NCBI RefSeq assembly: GCF_026339995.1 | Contig: NZ_JAPEPT010000005.1 | Span: forward strand, 310,001 to 374,000 | Reading direction: 5' to 3' | Length of the DNA stretch: 64,000 nucleotides | Origin: Streptomyces sp. NBC_01481 | Lineage (GTDB): Bacteria > Actinomycetota > Actinomycetes > Streptomycetales > Streptomycetaceae | Part shown: one piece after another, positions 54,216 to 62,490 of the stretch | Numbering within the stretch: the stretch's first letter is position 1 | Layout of the letters: the number at the start of each line of letters is the position of its first letter | Translations under genes and position numbers: made by a program | The notes under the pieces: model-generated | What the model was told of the DNA's origin: nothing | The model's input: the letters and a program-made list of their open reading frames with translations, nothing else | Databases searched by the model: none

Positions 54216-54662
54216 ATGAAGGATCGTGTTGTGGTGGCCGGCGCCGTGTGCGACAAGGGGCGGCTGCTGGCCGCACGCCGCAGCGCACCCGAGGAGCTCG
54301 CCGGTCGCTGGGAACTGCCCGGCGGCAAACTGGAGCCGGGGGAGAGCCCCCAGCAGGCGCTGGTGCGCGAGCTGCGTGAGGAGCTGGGCGTCGAGACCCA
54401 GCCGGTGGAGCGGATCCCCGGCGAGTGGCCGCTCAAGCCCGGCTATGTCCTCCAGGTCTGGACCGCCCGGCTGCTCTCCGGGGAGCCCCGGCCGCTGGAG
54501 GACCATGACGAGCTGCGCTGGCTCGCCCCCCATGAGACCGATGCCGTCGACTGGCTCGACCCGGACCGGCCCGCCGTGGCCGAGGCTGCACGGCGCCTGC
54601 GCGCGGGCGAGCTGAGTGGAAGCGAGCCGCGCGGAAGCGAGCGGGACGGCGCCCGCGACTGA
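54216..54662 (+). CDS. NUDIX hydrolase, MutT-like
   Basis: A 148-residue Nudix protein with a complete Nudix box: GGKLEPGESPQQALVRELRE followed by ELGV. The N-terminal VVVAGAVCDKGRLLAARRS and WELPGGK match MutT-type sanitising enzymes that hydrolyse oxidised nucleotides such as 8-oxo-dGTP, though other (d)NDP-X substrates are possible. The last 20 residues are Ser/Arg/Asp-rich and may be a disordered tail. ATG 54216 has no strong ribosome site. Confidence 0.9.
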   Translation: MKDRVVVAGAVCDKGRLLAARRSAPEELAGRWELPGGKLEPGESPQQALVRELREELGVETQPVERIPGEWPLKPGYVLQVWTARLLSGEPRPLEDHDELRWLAPHETDAVDWLDPDRPAVAEAARRLRAGELSGSEPRGSERDGARD

Positions 54663-54804
54663 GGCCTACGCCGTTCGTACCACGGTCCGCCGCTTGCCGT
54701 ACCGACCGGGATACCTCCCACCAAATATCGGGTATGTGCTGATTAACCCCCCGAAATAGGACGTGGGTCTGTTGGGCTGCTGCCGGTCTGGGGAAGTGAG
54801 CGGC

Positions 54805-55212
54805 GTGATCGACACCGAGGGTCAGTGCGTCGAATGGACCTTCCCTGCGGAGCCCGACTCCGTGCGCGCCGCCCGGCACGCCGTGCGCGACACCCTGCGG
54901 GCCTGGGAACTTGATTCGGTCGTCGGCGATGTGACCGTCCTGCTGGTCAGCGAGCTGGTGACCAATTCCCTGCGGTACGCATCGGGCCCCATCGGGGTCC
55001 GCATGGTCGGGCCCGAACCGGGCGACTCCTCCCCGTCGCTGCTGGTCGAAGTCTCCGATCCCCTTCCGGATCCGCCCACCGAGCGCAGCGCACTGCCCGA
55101 CGACGAGGGCGGACGCGGACTTCAGCTGGTGGCTTGTTCCGCTCGTAGGTGGGGCACCAGGCGCGGGAGAACGGGCAAGACGGTGTGGTTCGAGCTCCCG
55201 CTGACTGGTTAG
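54805..55212 (+). CDS. RsbW-like anti-sigma kinase domain protein (HATPase_c)
   Basis: About 135 residues, essentially one HATPase_c domain: DVTVLLVSELVTNSLRYASG (N box with Asn), EVSDPLPDPPTERSALPDDE and GGRGLQLVACSARRWGTRRG. Start codons GTG 54796 and GTG 54805 both follow GGGGAA; 54805 has the better spacing. Proteins of this kind phosphorylate anti-anti-sigma proteins and bind sigma factors. The next gene carries both a phosphatase and a similar kinase domain. Confidence 0.8.
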   Translation: MIDTEGQCVEWTFPAEPDSVRAARHAVRDTLRAWELDSVVGDVTVLLVSELVTNSLRYASGPIGVRMVGPEPGDSSPSLLVEVSDPLPDPPTERSALPDDEGGRGLQLVACSARRWGTRRGRTGKTVWFELPLTG

Positions 55213-55381
55213 AAGAGTGGGGGGACGACGATCACGCCACGCACGGTTCCGACCTGGCCGGGAGTAGGCCGAAAATGAACGAGACCGTGCTGTGATCGTG
55301 AACGCCGTGCCGGTCTGGCCCGTAGTGCTGAATACTGCGGTCATGGCCGGTCCGGTGCGGTGAGCTGGAGGGGACGGTCGC

Positions 55382-57943
55382 GTGAGCGAGATACCTGAGA
55401 CGGCGAGCACTGTCATGTGGCAGAGCAGCCCGCCTGGCTCGATCTATGACTACATCAAGGTCGCTTCTTTCTCGATCGGCCCCGACGGGCTGGTCGACCA
55501 GTGGAGTCGGCGTGCGATTGATCTCTTCGGCATCACCGCGGACGAGGTCAGGGGAAAGGACCCGGTCGAGGTCTTCATGCCCGCCGAGCTGCGCCCGCGC
55601 GGCCACCGGCACGTGGCCGAGATACTCGACGGCAAGGAGTGGACGGGCCTCGTCCCGTTCCGGATGCCGGGGGCGGGGGGCGCGCACGGCATCGCCGAGG
55701 TCTATGTGATGCCGAGTGAGACGGAGAGCGGCGACAGGGCTGCGCTCTGTATCGTCGTCGACGTCCGCGCACTGCGCCGGATCGAGACCGATCTTGCGGC
55801 TTCGCAGGCGATTTTCGGCCAATCTCCGTTTGGGTTCCTCCTGTTCGGTACGGATCTCACCGTGCAGCGCACCAACCAGCGCTTCGCGACCGTCTTCGGA
55901 GGCACCTCCGACGATCACCGCGGACGCACCGTCCACGACTATCTCTCCCGCGCCGAGGCCGACCGGATGACCGCCTCGCTGCGCCGGGTGCTGGAGACCG
56001 GCGAATCCGCCATCGACCTCCAGATCGTCGGCGCGGCGCCCGGCAGTTCGGACCGCAGGCACTGGTCGATCAACCTCTACCGAGTGCACAGCGGATCGGG
56101 GCGCCCGATCGGAGTCGCCGGGATCGGCACCGATGTCACGCGCCGTCATATCGCCGCCCGCGAGGCCGCGAACGCCCGCCGCAATCTCGCCCTCCTCAAC
56201 GAGGCGAGCGCCCGCATCGGCAACTCCCTCGACCTGGAGACCACGGCCCGCGAACTGCTCGACGTTGCCGTCCCCGGCTTCTGCGACCTCGCCTCCGTCG
56301 ACCTGTGCCAAGGACTCCTGAGCGGGGACGAGGCTCCTCCCGGCACATGGGGGTCCCCGCACTCCGAGGGATACGGCGGCGGGAGCGCCGAGTTGCGCCG
56401 GGTCGCCTTCGCCAGCGCCGTGTCCGACGCGCCGCTGTTGGCCACCCCGGGCTGCAGCCCGGAGGGCAGCGTCCCCATCGCCGTCGGCGCGGTCCACCGC
56501 TATGCCTTCAACTCGCCCTGCGCCAGGGCCCTGCGCGCCGCCCGCGTCCAGTCGATCCCGGGCGAGGACGGCAGCCTCGTGCAGTCCACCCTCGCCGTTC
56601 CGATGGTCGCGCACGACACCGTCGTAGGCCTGGTGCAGTTCTCCCGTACGAAGGGGAGCGAGCCTTTCGGGGAACGGGACATGGCGCTCGCCGTCGAACT
56701 CGCCGCCCGGGCCGCGGTCTGTATGGACAACGCACGGCTCTATCGCAGGGAGCACGAGCGGGCACTGATCCTCCAGCGCAGCCTCCTGCCGCCCGGCGAC
56801 CCCGAGGCCGCGGGCCTGGACATCGCGTGCCGCTATCTCCCGGGCAACACGGCCACCGAGGTCGGCGGCGACTGGTTCGACGTCATCGAACTGCCCGGCC
56901 ACCGCACCGCCCTGGTCGTGGGCGACGTGATGGGCCGCGGACTGCGGGCCGCGGTCGCCATGGGTGAACTGCGCACGGCCGTACGGACCTTGGCGCTGCT
57001 CGACCTGGAGCCGGCCGAGGTGCTGTCCGCGCTCGACGAGATCGCCCGCGGGCTCGGCACCCCCAGCGGCGCCCAGCAGGCCTCGCGCGTGGCCCACAAG
57101 TCCCGCGACGCCGACCTCTCCGAGGTCTATCTCGCGACCTGCGTCTACGCCGTCTACGACCCGGTCACCCGGCGCTGCACCTTCGCCAACGCCGGCCATC
57201 TGCCGCCCGTCCTCGTCGAACCGGGCGAGGAGGCGCTTCTGCTCGACGTGCCGCCGGGGATGCCGCTCGGCGTGGGCGGCGAGCCCTTCGAGGAGGTCGA
57301 GGTCGAGCTCGCTGAGGACGCGCTCCTCGCCCTCTACACCGACGGGCTCGTCGAATCCCGCGACCACCCCCTCGACGAGGGGCTGCGCGCCTTCCGCGCC
57401 GCGCTCACCGATCCGGTACGCCCCCTCGAAGACGTCTGTGACCATGTGCTGAACACGCTCGACACCCGGCACGGCGAGGACGACATCGCGCTGCTGATGG
57501 CCCGGATCCAGGGCCTGCCCGTCGACGCCGTCGGCGACTGGCGGCTGCCTCGCGAGCCCCGCTCGGTCGGCCGGGCCCGGGAGCTGGCCCGCGCCCAGCT
57601 GGTCACCTGGGGCCTCGAGGCGCTCGTGGACACGGTCGAGCTGCTGGTGAGCGAACTGGTCACCAACGCGCTGCGGTACGGCGAGGACGAGATACGGCTG
57701 CGGCTGCTGCGTGACCGCACCCTTGTCTGCGAGGTGTGGGACGCGGGCCTCGTGCAGCCGCGACGGCGCCGGGCACGCGACACCGACGAGGGCGGCCGCG
57801 GACTGCAGTTGGTCGGGCTGCTGAGCGCGGCCTGGGGCTCGCGCCGGACGCCGCGCGGCAAGACGGTCTGGTTCGAACTCGCCCTGCCCGACGGAGACTC
57901 GACGGCGGAGCCCACGGTCGAACAGCTGCTGAGCATGTTCTGA
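55382..57943 (+). CDS. PAS-PAS-GAF-SpoIIE phosphatase-HATPase signalling protein
   Basis: An 853-residue cytosolic protein. Two PAS domains (about 22-130 and 138-258), a GAF-like domain (about 268-455, containing a possible redox/metal Cys in CSPEGSVPIAVGAVHRYAF), the PP2C/SpoIIE phosphatase domain (about 475-710; EVGGDWFDVI 493-502, VVGDVMGRGL 512-521, HGEDDIALL near 697-705) and a C-terminal HATPase_c domain (about 725-850; ELLVSELVTNALRYG, DTDEGGRGLQLV). GTG 55382 follows GGAGGGG. It should link a sensed signal to release of an alternative sigma factor. It resembles the enzyme at 20072-21922 in its last two domains. Confidence 0.9.
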   Translation: MSEIPETASTVMWQSSPPGSIYDYIKVASFSIGPDGLVDQWSRRAIDLFGITADEVRGKDPVEVFMPAELRPRGHRHVAEILDGKEWTGLVPFRMPGAGGAHGIAEVYVMPSETESGDRAALCIVVDVRALRRIETDLAASQAIFGQSPFGFLLFGTDLTVQRTNQRFATVFGGTSDDHRGRTVHDYLSRAEADRMTASLRRVLETGESAIDLQIVGAAPGSSDRRHWSINLYRVHSGSGRPIGVAGIGTDVTRRHIAAREAANARRNLALLNEASARIGNSLDLETTARELLDVAVPGFCDLASVDLCQGLLSGDEAPPGTWGSPHSEGYGGGSAELRRVAFASAVSDAPLLATPGCSPEGSVPIAVGAVHRYAFNSPCARALRAARVQSIPGEDGSLVQSTLAVPMVAHDTVVGLVQFSRTKGSEPFGERDMALAVELAARAAVCMDNARLYRREHERALILQRSLLPPGDPEAAGLDIACRYLPGNTATEVGGDWFDVIELPGHRTALVVGDVMGRGLRAAVAMGELRTAVRTLALLDLEPAEVLSALDEIARGLGTPSGAQQASRVAHKSRDADLSEVYLATCVYAVYDPVTRRCTFANAGHLPPVLVEPGEEALLLDVPPGMPLGVGGEPFEEVEVELAEDALLALYTDGLVESRDHPLDEGLRAFRAALTDPVRPLEDVCDHVLNTLDTRHGEDDIALLMARIQGLPVDAVGDWRLPREPRSVGRARELARAQLVTWGLEALVDTVELLVSELVTNALRYGEDEIRLRLLRDRTLVCEVWDAGLVQPRRRRARDTDEGGRGLQLVGLLSAAWGSRRTPRGKTVWFELALPDGDSTAEPTVEQLLSMF

Positions 57944-57956
57944 CAGAGCCTCACCG

Positions 57957-58331
57957 TCATCCGGTCCTGCGCCTGCGCCGACGTGGCCAGGGCCACCAGC
58001 GCGTCCGGCTGGTCTCGGCGTCGACTTCGGCCGGCGGCTTCTCGCGTGCCTGCCGAGGCGGGCCCCAGCCCTCCTGGCCGCCCTGGGGTGTGGTGCGCGT
58101 CGCGGTGCGTCTCCGGCGCTTGGCGGAGCTGTACACGGCGATCGCACCGGCCGCGGCGCCGAGCGCGATGGGCAGCACCAGATCCGCTGTCCACGTCCCG
58201 GCCCCGGTGCTCCGGCCCTCGCCGGACAGGCCGACCGGATGGTCGGCGAGCGCGCAGCGAGCGGCGGGCACCAGCAGCCACCACGCCGCCACCAGCACGG
58301 CCAGGAGCGCCCGGGCGGCTATTCGCGTCAC
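57957..58331 (-). CDS. Small membrane protein of unknown function
   Basis: A 124-residue protein with an N-terminal signal-like helix (AARALLAVLVAAWWLLVPAA), an exposed segment, a second membrane helix (LVLPIALGAAAGAIAVY) and a strongly basic C-terminal tail (about 70-124, many Arg/Pro). Start GTG 58331. No known family; conserved upstream of sdhB is not verifiable here. Confidence 0.6.
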   Translation of the reverse strand: MTRIAARALLAVLVAAWWLLVPAARCALADHPVGLSGEGRSTGAGTWTADLVLPIALGAAAGAIAVYSSAKRRRRTATRTTPQGGQEGWGPPRQAREKPPAEVDAETSRTRWWPWPRRRRRRTG

Positions 58332-58378
58332 ATTTGGGAGGCTATGTCGCCCGATGGGCCTCCGCGACCGGAGACGGG

Positions 58379-59155
58379 CTAGTCAGCCGCCCCGCGCCGC
58401 GTGATCTTGTTGCCCAGCCACACCAGCGGGTCGTACTTCCGGTCCACCGCCCGCTCCTTCAGCGGGATCAGCGCGTTGTCGGTGATCTTGATGCCCTCGG
58501 GGCACACCTCCGTACAGCACTTCGTGATGTTGCAGTAGCCCAGCCCGTGCTCGTCCTGGGCAGTCTTCTTGCGGTCCAGGCCCGTCTCGGCCGCCCCGTC
58601 CAGCGGGTGCATGTCCAGCTCCGCCACCCGCATCAGAAAGCGCGGACCGGCGAACGCCGTCTTGTTCTCCTCGTGGTCGCGCACCACATGGCAGGTGTCC
58701 TGGCACAGGAAGCACTCGATGCACTTGCGGAACTCCTGCGAGCGGTCCACGTCCATCTGCTGCATGCGGTACTCACCGGCCTTCACCCCCGCCGGCGGCA
58801 CGAAGGAGGGGATCTCCCGTGCCTTCGCGTAGTTGAAGGACACATCCGTCACCAGGTCCCGCACCACCGGGAACGCCCGCAGCGGCGTCACCGTGATCGT
58901 CTCCTCGCGCGAGAAGACCGACATGCGCGTCATGCACATCAGCCGTGGCCGCCCGTTGATCTCCGCGCTGCACGAACCGCACTTGCCCGCCTTGCAGTTC
59001 CAGCGGACGGCGAGATCGGAGGCCTGGGTGGCCTGGAGGCGGTGGATGATGTCGAGGACGACCTCGCCGTCGTTCACCTCGACGGCGAAGTCCTCAAGAC
59101 CCCCGCCGTCCTGGTCGCCCCGCCAGACCTTGAAGGCCGCTGTGTAGCTGCTCAC
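58379..59155 (-). CDS. sdhB: Succinate dehydrogenase iron-sulphur subunit
   Basis: A 258-residue subunit carrying electrons from SdhA. A 2Fe-2S site (RWNCKAGKCGSCSAEINGRP plus LMCMTR) is followed by the 4Fe-4S/3Fe-4S region CIECFLCQDTCHVV and NITKCCTEVCPEGIKI. The GTG at 59155 overlaps the sdhA stop by four bases (GTGA). Together with sdhA and the cytochrome gene it forms complex II. Confidence 0.95.
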   Translation of the reverse strand: MSSYTAAFKVWRGDQDGGGLEDFAVEVNDGEVVLDIIHRLQATQASDLAVRWNCKAGKCGSCSAEINGRPRLMCMTRMSVFSREETITVTPLRAFPVVRDLVTDVSFNYAKAREIPSFVPPAGVKAGEYRMQQMDVDRSQEFRKCIECFLCQDTCHVVRDHEENKTAFAGPRFLMRVAELDMHPLDGAAETGLDRKKTAQDEHGLGYCNITKCCTEVCPEGIKITDNALIPLKERAVDRKYDPLVWLGNKITRRGAAD

Positions 59156-61080
59156 TCGTAGAGCTCCTCTTCGGCGAGGTACTTGACCAGCTCCTCCTTC
59201 TCGAAGAGGGCAAGCAGGTCGGGACGGATGGGCTCGGTCGTCTTGTGTACGAGCGCGATCTGGCCGCTCACCGGATCGGTGGCCGCGAGCCCGCCGGTGG
59301 GGTCGACGAGTTGGCACAGCAGATTGATCCGCCGCCACTCGCGCTCCATGGCCGGGCAGTCCTCGCGGGTGTGCCCGCCGCGGCTCTCGGTTCTCTCCAG
59401 TGCAGCCCGCGCGATGCACTCGCTGACCAGCAGCATGTTCCGCAGGTCGAGCGAGAGGTGCCAGCCGGGGTTGAACTGCCGGTGGCCCTCGACCCCGGCG
59501 CGCCGCGCCCGTACGCGCAGATCCGCCAGCTTGTCCAGCGCCTGCGCCATCTCCGCCTCGCGCCGGATGATGCCGACCAGGTCGTTCATCGTCTGCTGGA
59601 GTTCCTGGTGGAGGGTGTACGGATTCTCCGGCTGTGCGCCCTCGTCGGGGCCTTCGGCGCTGAACGGACGCAGCGCCTCCGCCGCCGCGGCGTCGATCTG
59701 GGCCTCGTCGACGGCCGGGCGGACGCCGAGCCCCTCGGCGTACCCTGCCGCGTGGAGCCCCGCCCGCCGGCCGAAGACCAGCAGGTCGGACAGCGAATTG
59801 CCGCCGAGCCGGTTGGAGCCGTGCATCCCGCCCGCGACCTCGCCCGCCGCGAACAGGCCGGGCACCCCGACCGCCGCAGCGGTGTCGGACTCGACGGCGA
59901 TGCCGCCCATCACGTAGTGGCAGGTCGGCCCGACCTCCATGGCCTCCGCCGTGATGTCGACATCCGCCAGCTCCTTGAACTGGTGGTACATCGACGGCAG
60001 TCGGCGCCTGATGACCTCGGCCGGCATCCGGGTGGAGACATCCAGGAACACGCCGCCGTGCGGGGAGCCGCGGCCCGCCTTCACCTCGGAGTTGATGGCA
60101 CGGGCCACCTCGTCGCGCGGCAGCAGCTCAGGAGGACGGCGGTTGTTGTCCGGGTCCTCGTACCAGCGGTCGCCCTCCTCCTCCGACTGCGCGTACTTCT
60201 CCTTGAAGACGTCGGGCACGTAGTCGAACATGAACCGCTTGCCCTCGGAGTTGCGCAGCACCCCGCCGTCGCCGCGCACCGACTCGGTGACGAGGATGCC
60301 CTTCACCGACGGCGGCCAGACCATCCCGGTCGGATGGAACTGCACGAACTCCATGTTGAGCAGCGGAGCGCCCGCGAGCAGCGCCAGCGCGTGCCCGTCG
60401 CCGGTGTACTCCCAGGAGTTCGACGTCACCTTGAAGGACTTGCCGATCCCGCCGGTGGCGAGCACCACCGCAGGGGCCTCGAGGACGAAGAAGCGCCCGG
60501 ACTCCCGCTCGTAGCAGAAGGTGCCGCTCACGCGGTCGCCGTCCTTGAGGACGCGGGTGACCGTGCACTCCTGGAAGACCTTCAACCGGGCTTCGTAGTC
60601 CCCGAATTCGGCCTTGTCCTCCTGCTGCAGCGAGACGATCTTCTGCTGGAGGGTACGGATCAGCTCAAGGCCCGTCCGGTCGCCGACGTGCGCGAGGCGC
60701 GGGTACTCGTGCCCGCCGAAGTTGCGCTGGGAGATCTTTCCGTCGGCCGTGCGGTCGAAGAGCGCGCCCCAGGTCTCCAGCTCCCACACCCGGTCGGGCG
60801 CCTCGCTCGCGTGCAGCTCCGCCATCCGCCACTGGTTGAGGAACTTGCCGCCGCGCATGGTGTCGCGGAAGTGCACCTGCCAGTTGTCCCCGGCGTTCAC
60901 ATTGCCCATGGAGGCGGCGATACCGCCCTCGGCCATCACGGTGTGGGCCTTGCCGAAGAGGGACTTGCAGATCACCGCCGTGCGGGCGCCCCGCTCGCGT
61001 GCCTCGATGGCGGCGCGCAGGCCCGCGCCGCCCGCGCCCACCACCACGACGTCCCACTGCTGCCGTTCGAGTTGCGTCAT
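59152..61080 (-). CDS. sdhA: Succinate dehydrogenase flavoprotein subunit
   Basis: A 642-residue catalytic subunit oxidising succinate to fumarate. FAD-binding VVVVGAGGAGLRAAIEAR, the covalent-FAD His in FGKAHTVMAEGGIAAS, substrate residues in RGSPHGGVFLDVS and LNMEFVQFHPTGM are all intact. ATG 61080 is preferred to 61095. It starts 18 bases after the membrane-subunit gene. Confidence 0.95.
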   Translation of the reverse strand: MTQLERQQWDVVVVGAGGAGLRAAIEARERGARTAVICKSLFGKAHTVMAEGGIAASMGNVNAGDNWQVHFRDTMRGGKFLNQWRMAELHASEAPDRVWELETWGALFDRTADGKISQRNFGGHEYPRLAHVGDRTGLELIRTLQQKIVSLQQEDKAEFGDYEARLKVFQECTVTRVLKDGDRVSGTFCYERESGRFFVLEAPAVVLATGGIGKSFKVTSNSWEYTGDGHALALLAGAPLLNMEFVQFHPTGMVWPPSVKGILVTESVRGDGGVLRNSEGKRFMFDYVPDVFKEKYAQSEEEGDRWYEDPDNNRRPPELLPRDEVARAINSEVKAGRGSPHGGVFLDVSTRMPAEVIRRRLPSMYHQFKELADVDITAEAMEVGPTCHYVMGGIAVESDTAAAVGVPGLFAAGEVAGGMHGSNRLGGNSLSDLLVFGRRAGLHAAGYAEGLGVRPAVDEAQIDAAAAEALRPFSAEGPDEGAQPENPYTLHQELQQTMNDLVGIIRREAEMAQALDKLADLRVRARRAGVEGHRQFNPGWHLSLDLRNMLLVSECIARAALERTESRGGHTREDCPAMEREWRRINLLCQLVDPTGGLAATDPVSGQIALVHKTTEPIRPDLLALFEKEELVKYLAEEELYE

Positions 61081-61098
61081 GTCAGAACGCCCCACCCA

Positions 61099-61920
61099 TC
61101 AGAAGAACCTCGGATCGTCGAAGGCACCGGACGCGACGAGATAGACGTAGAAGTCGGCAAGCGCGACGCTGATCAGCGATGCCCACGCGAGGAGCGCGTG
61201 CCGTTCGTTGAGCCTGCCGACCCAGCCCCAGAGGCGATAGCGCACCGGGTGTTTTGAGAAGTGCTTCAGCCGGCCGCCGATGATGTGCCGACAGGAGTGG
61301 CACGAGACGGTGTACGCCCAGATCAGCACGATGTTGATCAGGAGGACGACCGTGCCCAGACCCATGTGTCCCCACGCGTAGTGCTCGTCGCGGAAGGCGA
61401 GCACGGTGTCGTACGTGAGGATTCCGGCGACCGGCACCGCCGCGTAGAAGAAGTACCGGTGGATGTTCTGCAGGATGAGCGGGAAGCGGGTCTCGCCGGT
61501 GTACTTCTTGTGCGGTTCGGCGACCGCGCAGGCCGGTGGTGAGGCCCAGAAGCCCCGGTAGTAGGCCTTGCGGTAGTAGTAGCAGGTCAGCCGGAAGCCC
61601 AGCGGGAAGATCAGGATCAGCAGCGCGGGGGACAGGCCCCACCAGCTGCCGAAGATCTCCCAGTTGGGGCCGCCCCGCATCGTCTCGCAGTTCTCCGCCA
61701 GACAGGGGGAGTAGAACGGCGAGACGTACGGCGCCGCGTAGTAGTCGGCGTTGGCGAACGCGCGCCAGGTCGAGTAGACGATGAAGGCGAGCAGCCCGCC
61801 GGCGGTCAGCGCGGGCGCCAGCCACCAGCGGTCGCTCCGCAGATGTCGCGGGCTGATGGCGGCGCGCGTCGCGCCGTGCACGCCTGTATTGACTTGTGGT
61901 GGTTCAGTGCCTGTGGCCAA
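61099..61920 (-). CDS. Succinate dehydrogenase membrane/cytochrome subunit (Sdh1-type)
   Basis: A 273-residue membrane protein with about five helices (LTAGGLLAFIVYSTW, SPALLILIFPLGF, YFFYAAVPVAGIL, LGTVVLLINIVLIW, LLAWASLISVALADFYVYL). Haem-ligand candidate His residues lie in LILQNIHRYFF, RDEHYAWGHMG and SCHSCRHIIG. This single-chain subunit is the actinobacterial Sdh1-type anchor rather than the two-subunit SdhC/SdhD. The start is TTG 61920 after AGGAG, an uncommon start codon. Confidence 0.85.
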   Translation of the reverse strand: MATGTEPPQVNTGVHGATRAAISPRHLRSDRWWLAPALTAGGLLAFIVYSTWRAFANADYYAAPYVSPFYSPCLAENCETMRGGPNWEIFGSWWGLSPALLILIFPLGFRLTCYYYRKAYYRGFWASPPACAVAEPHKKYTGETRFPLILQNIHRYFFYAAVPVAGILTYDTVLAFRDEHYAWGHMGLGTVVLLINIVLIWAYTVSCHSCRHIIGGRLKHFSKHPVRYRLWGWVGRLNERHALLAWASLISVALADFYVYLVASGAFDDPRFF

Positions 61921-61929
61921 CGAGATCTC

Positions 61930-62169
61930 CTAGGGGGCGTGCCGGTCCTGGACGCCCAGGCCCTCGTCGTCCGAGTCCGTCCACAGGGCGTGGTTGTACG
62001 GCACGTCGGGGATGGTGACCAGCTCGGGGCGCTCCGGTGTCTTCGACTCGGCGGGCGCGGCCGGGCCGGCGCCACGCAGCTGATCGACGGTCCGTTCCAG
62101 ATCGCCCACACGCTGGACGAGCTCGTCGAGGCGCTGCCGGATCGCCGTCAGATCTTCCTGCTGGGACAT
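61930..62169 (-). CDS. Small coiled-coil protein heading the sdh operon
   Basis: A 79-residue protein. Residues 6-33 form a regular heptad coiled coil (LTAIRQRLDELVQRVGDLER), followed by an Ala/Pro/acidic linker and a conserved-looking TIPDVPYNHALWTDSDDEG segment. It ends 9 bases before the succinate dehydrogenase membrane subunit gene and thus is co-transcribed. Function unknown; an assembly or regulatory role in complex II is possible but inferred from context alone. Confidence 0.7.
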   Translation of the reverse strand: MSQQEDLTAIRQRLDELVQRVGDLERTVDQLRGAGPAAPAESKTPERPELVTIPDVPYNHALWTDSDDEGLGVQDRHAP

Positions 62170-62490
62170 GACTCGCCCTCACTTCCGCAGGGTGCGGTGG
62201 CTTCGTTCATGCGCCTGCGAGTGTCGCGCGTCACATCCCCGCTTGTGAAGGGGACGTACAGGGATTCCCGGCGCATGCGCTGTCAGCGCGCCCCATGTGG
62301 TTCGAACCTCACTCCCCTCATTTTGTCCCCTTTGGTGGCGCCGTGTCCGATTCTCCTTTGGGCCGCACGGGTGACCTTGAGCCGACCCGCGTCGTGTCGC
62401 CACCGACTGCCCGGCTTCGTCCACTTCAGTGGACGGGAATCGGTGTGATCATCCCTAAATTCCGCAAAACAGGACGATGAGGTACAAGCC
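62170..62490. promoter_or_regulatory. Divergent promoter region between sdh operon and ABC-binding protein gene
   Basis: About 320 bases without a gene. A perfect inverted repeat CGTCCACT-TC-AGTGGACG occupies 62418-62435, about 55 bases upstream of the binding-protein start. Just after it lies the AT-richer stretch TGATCATCCCTAAATTCCGC, a likely promoter. The ribosome site AGGACGATGAGG precedes ATG 62491. Confidence 0.55.

Noticed and set aside
57334..58284. Open frame of 316 codons on the minus strand at the end of the SpoIIE gene
   Set aside because: It overlaps the real gene in antisense and shows Arg/Ser-rich low-complexity composition without a domain.
62290..62325. GGTTCGAACCTCACTCCC, another T-arm-like word
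   Set aside because: The flanks do not pair as a T-stem and no tRNA body is present.
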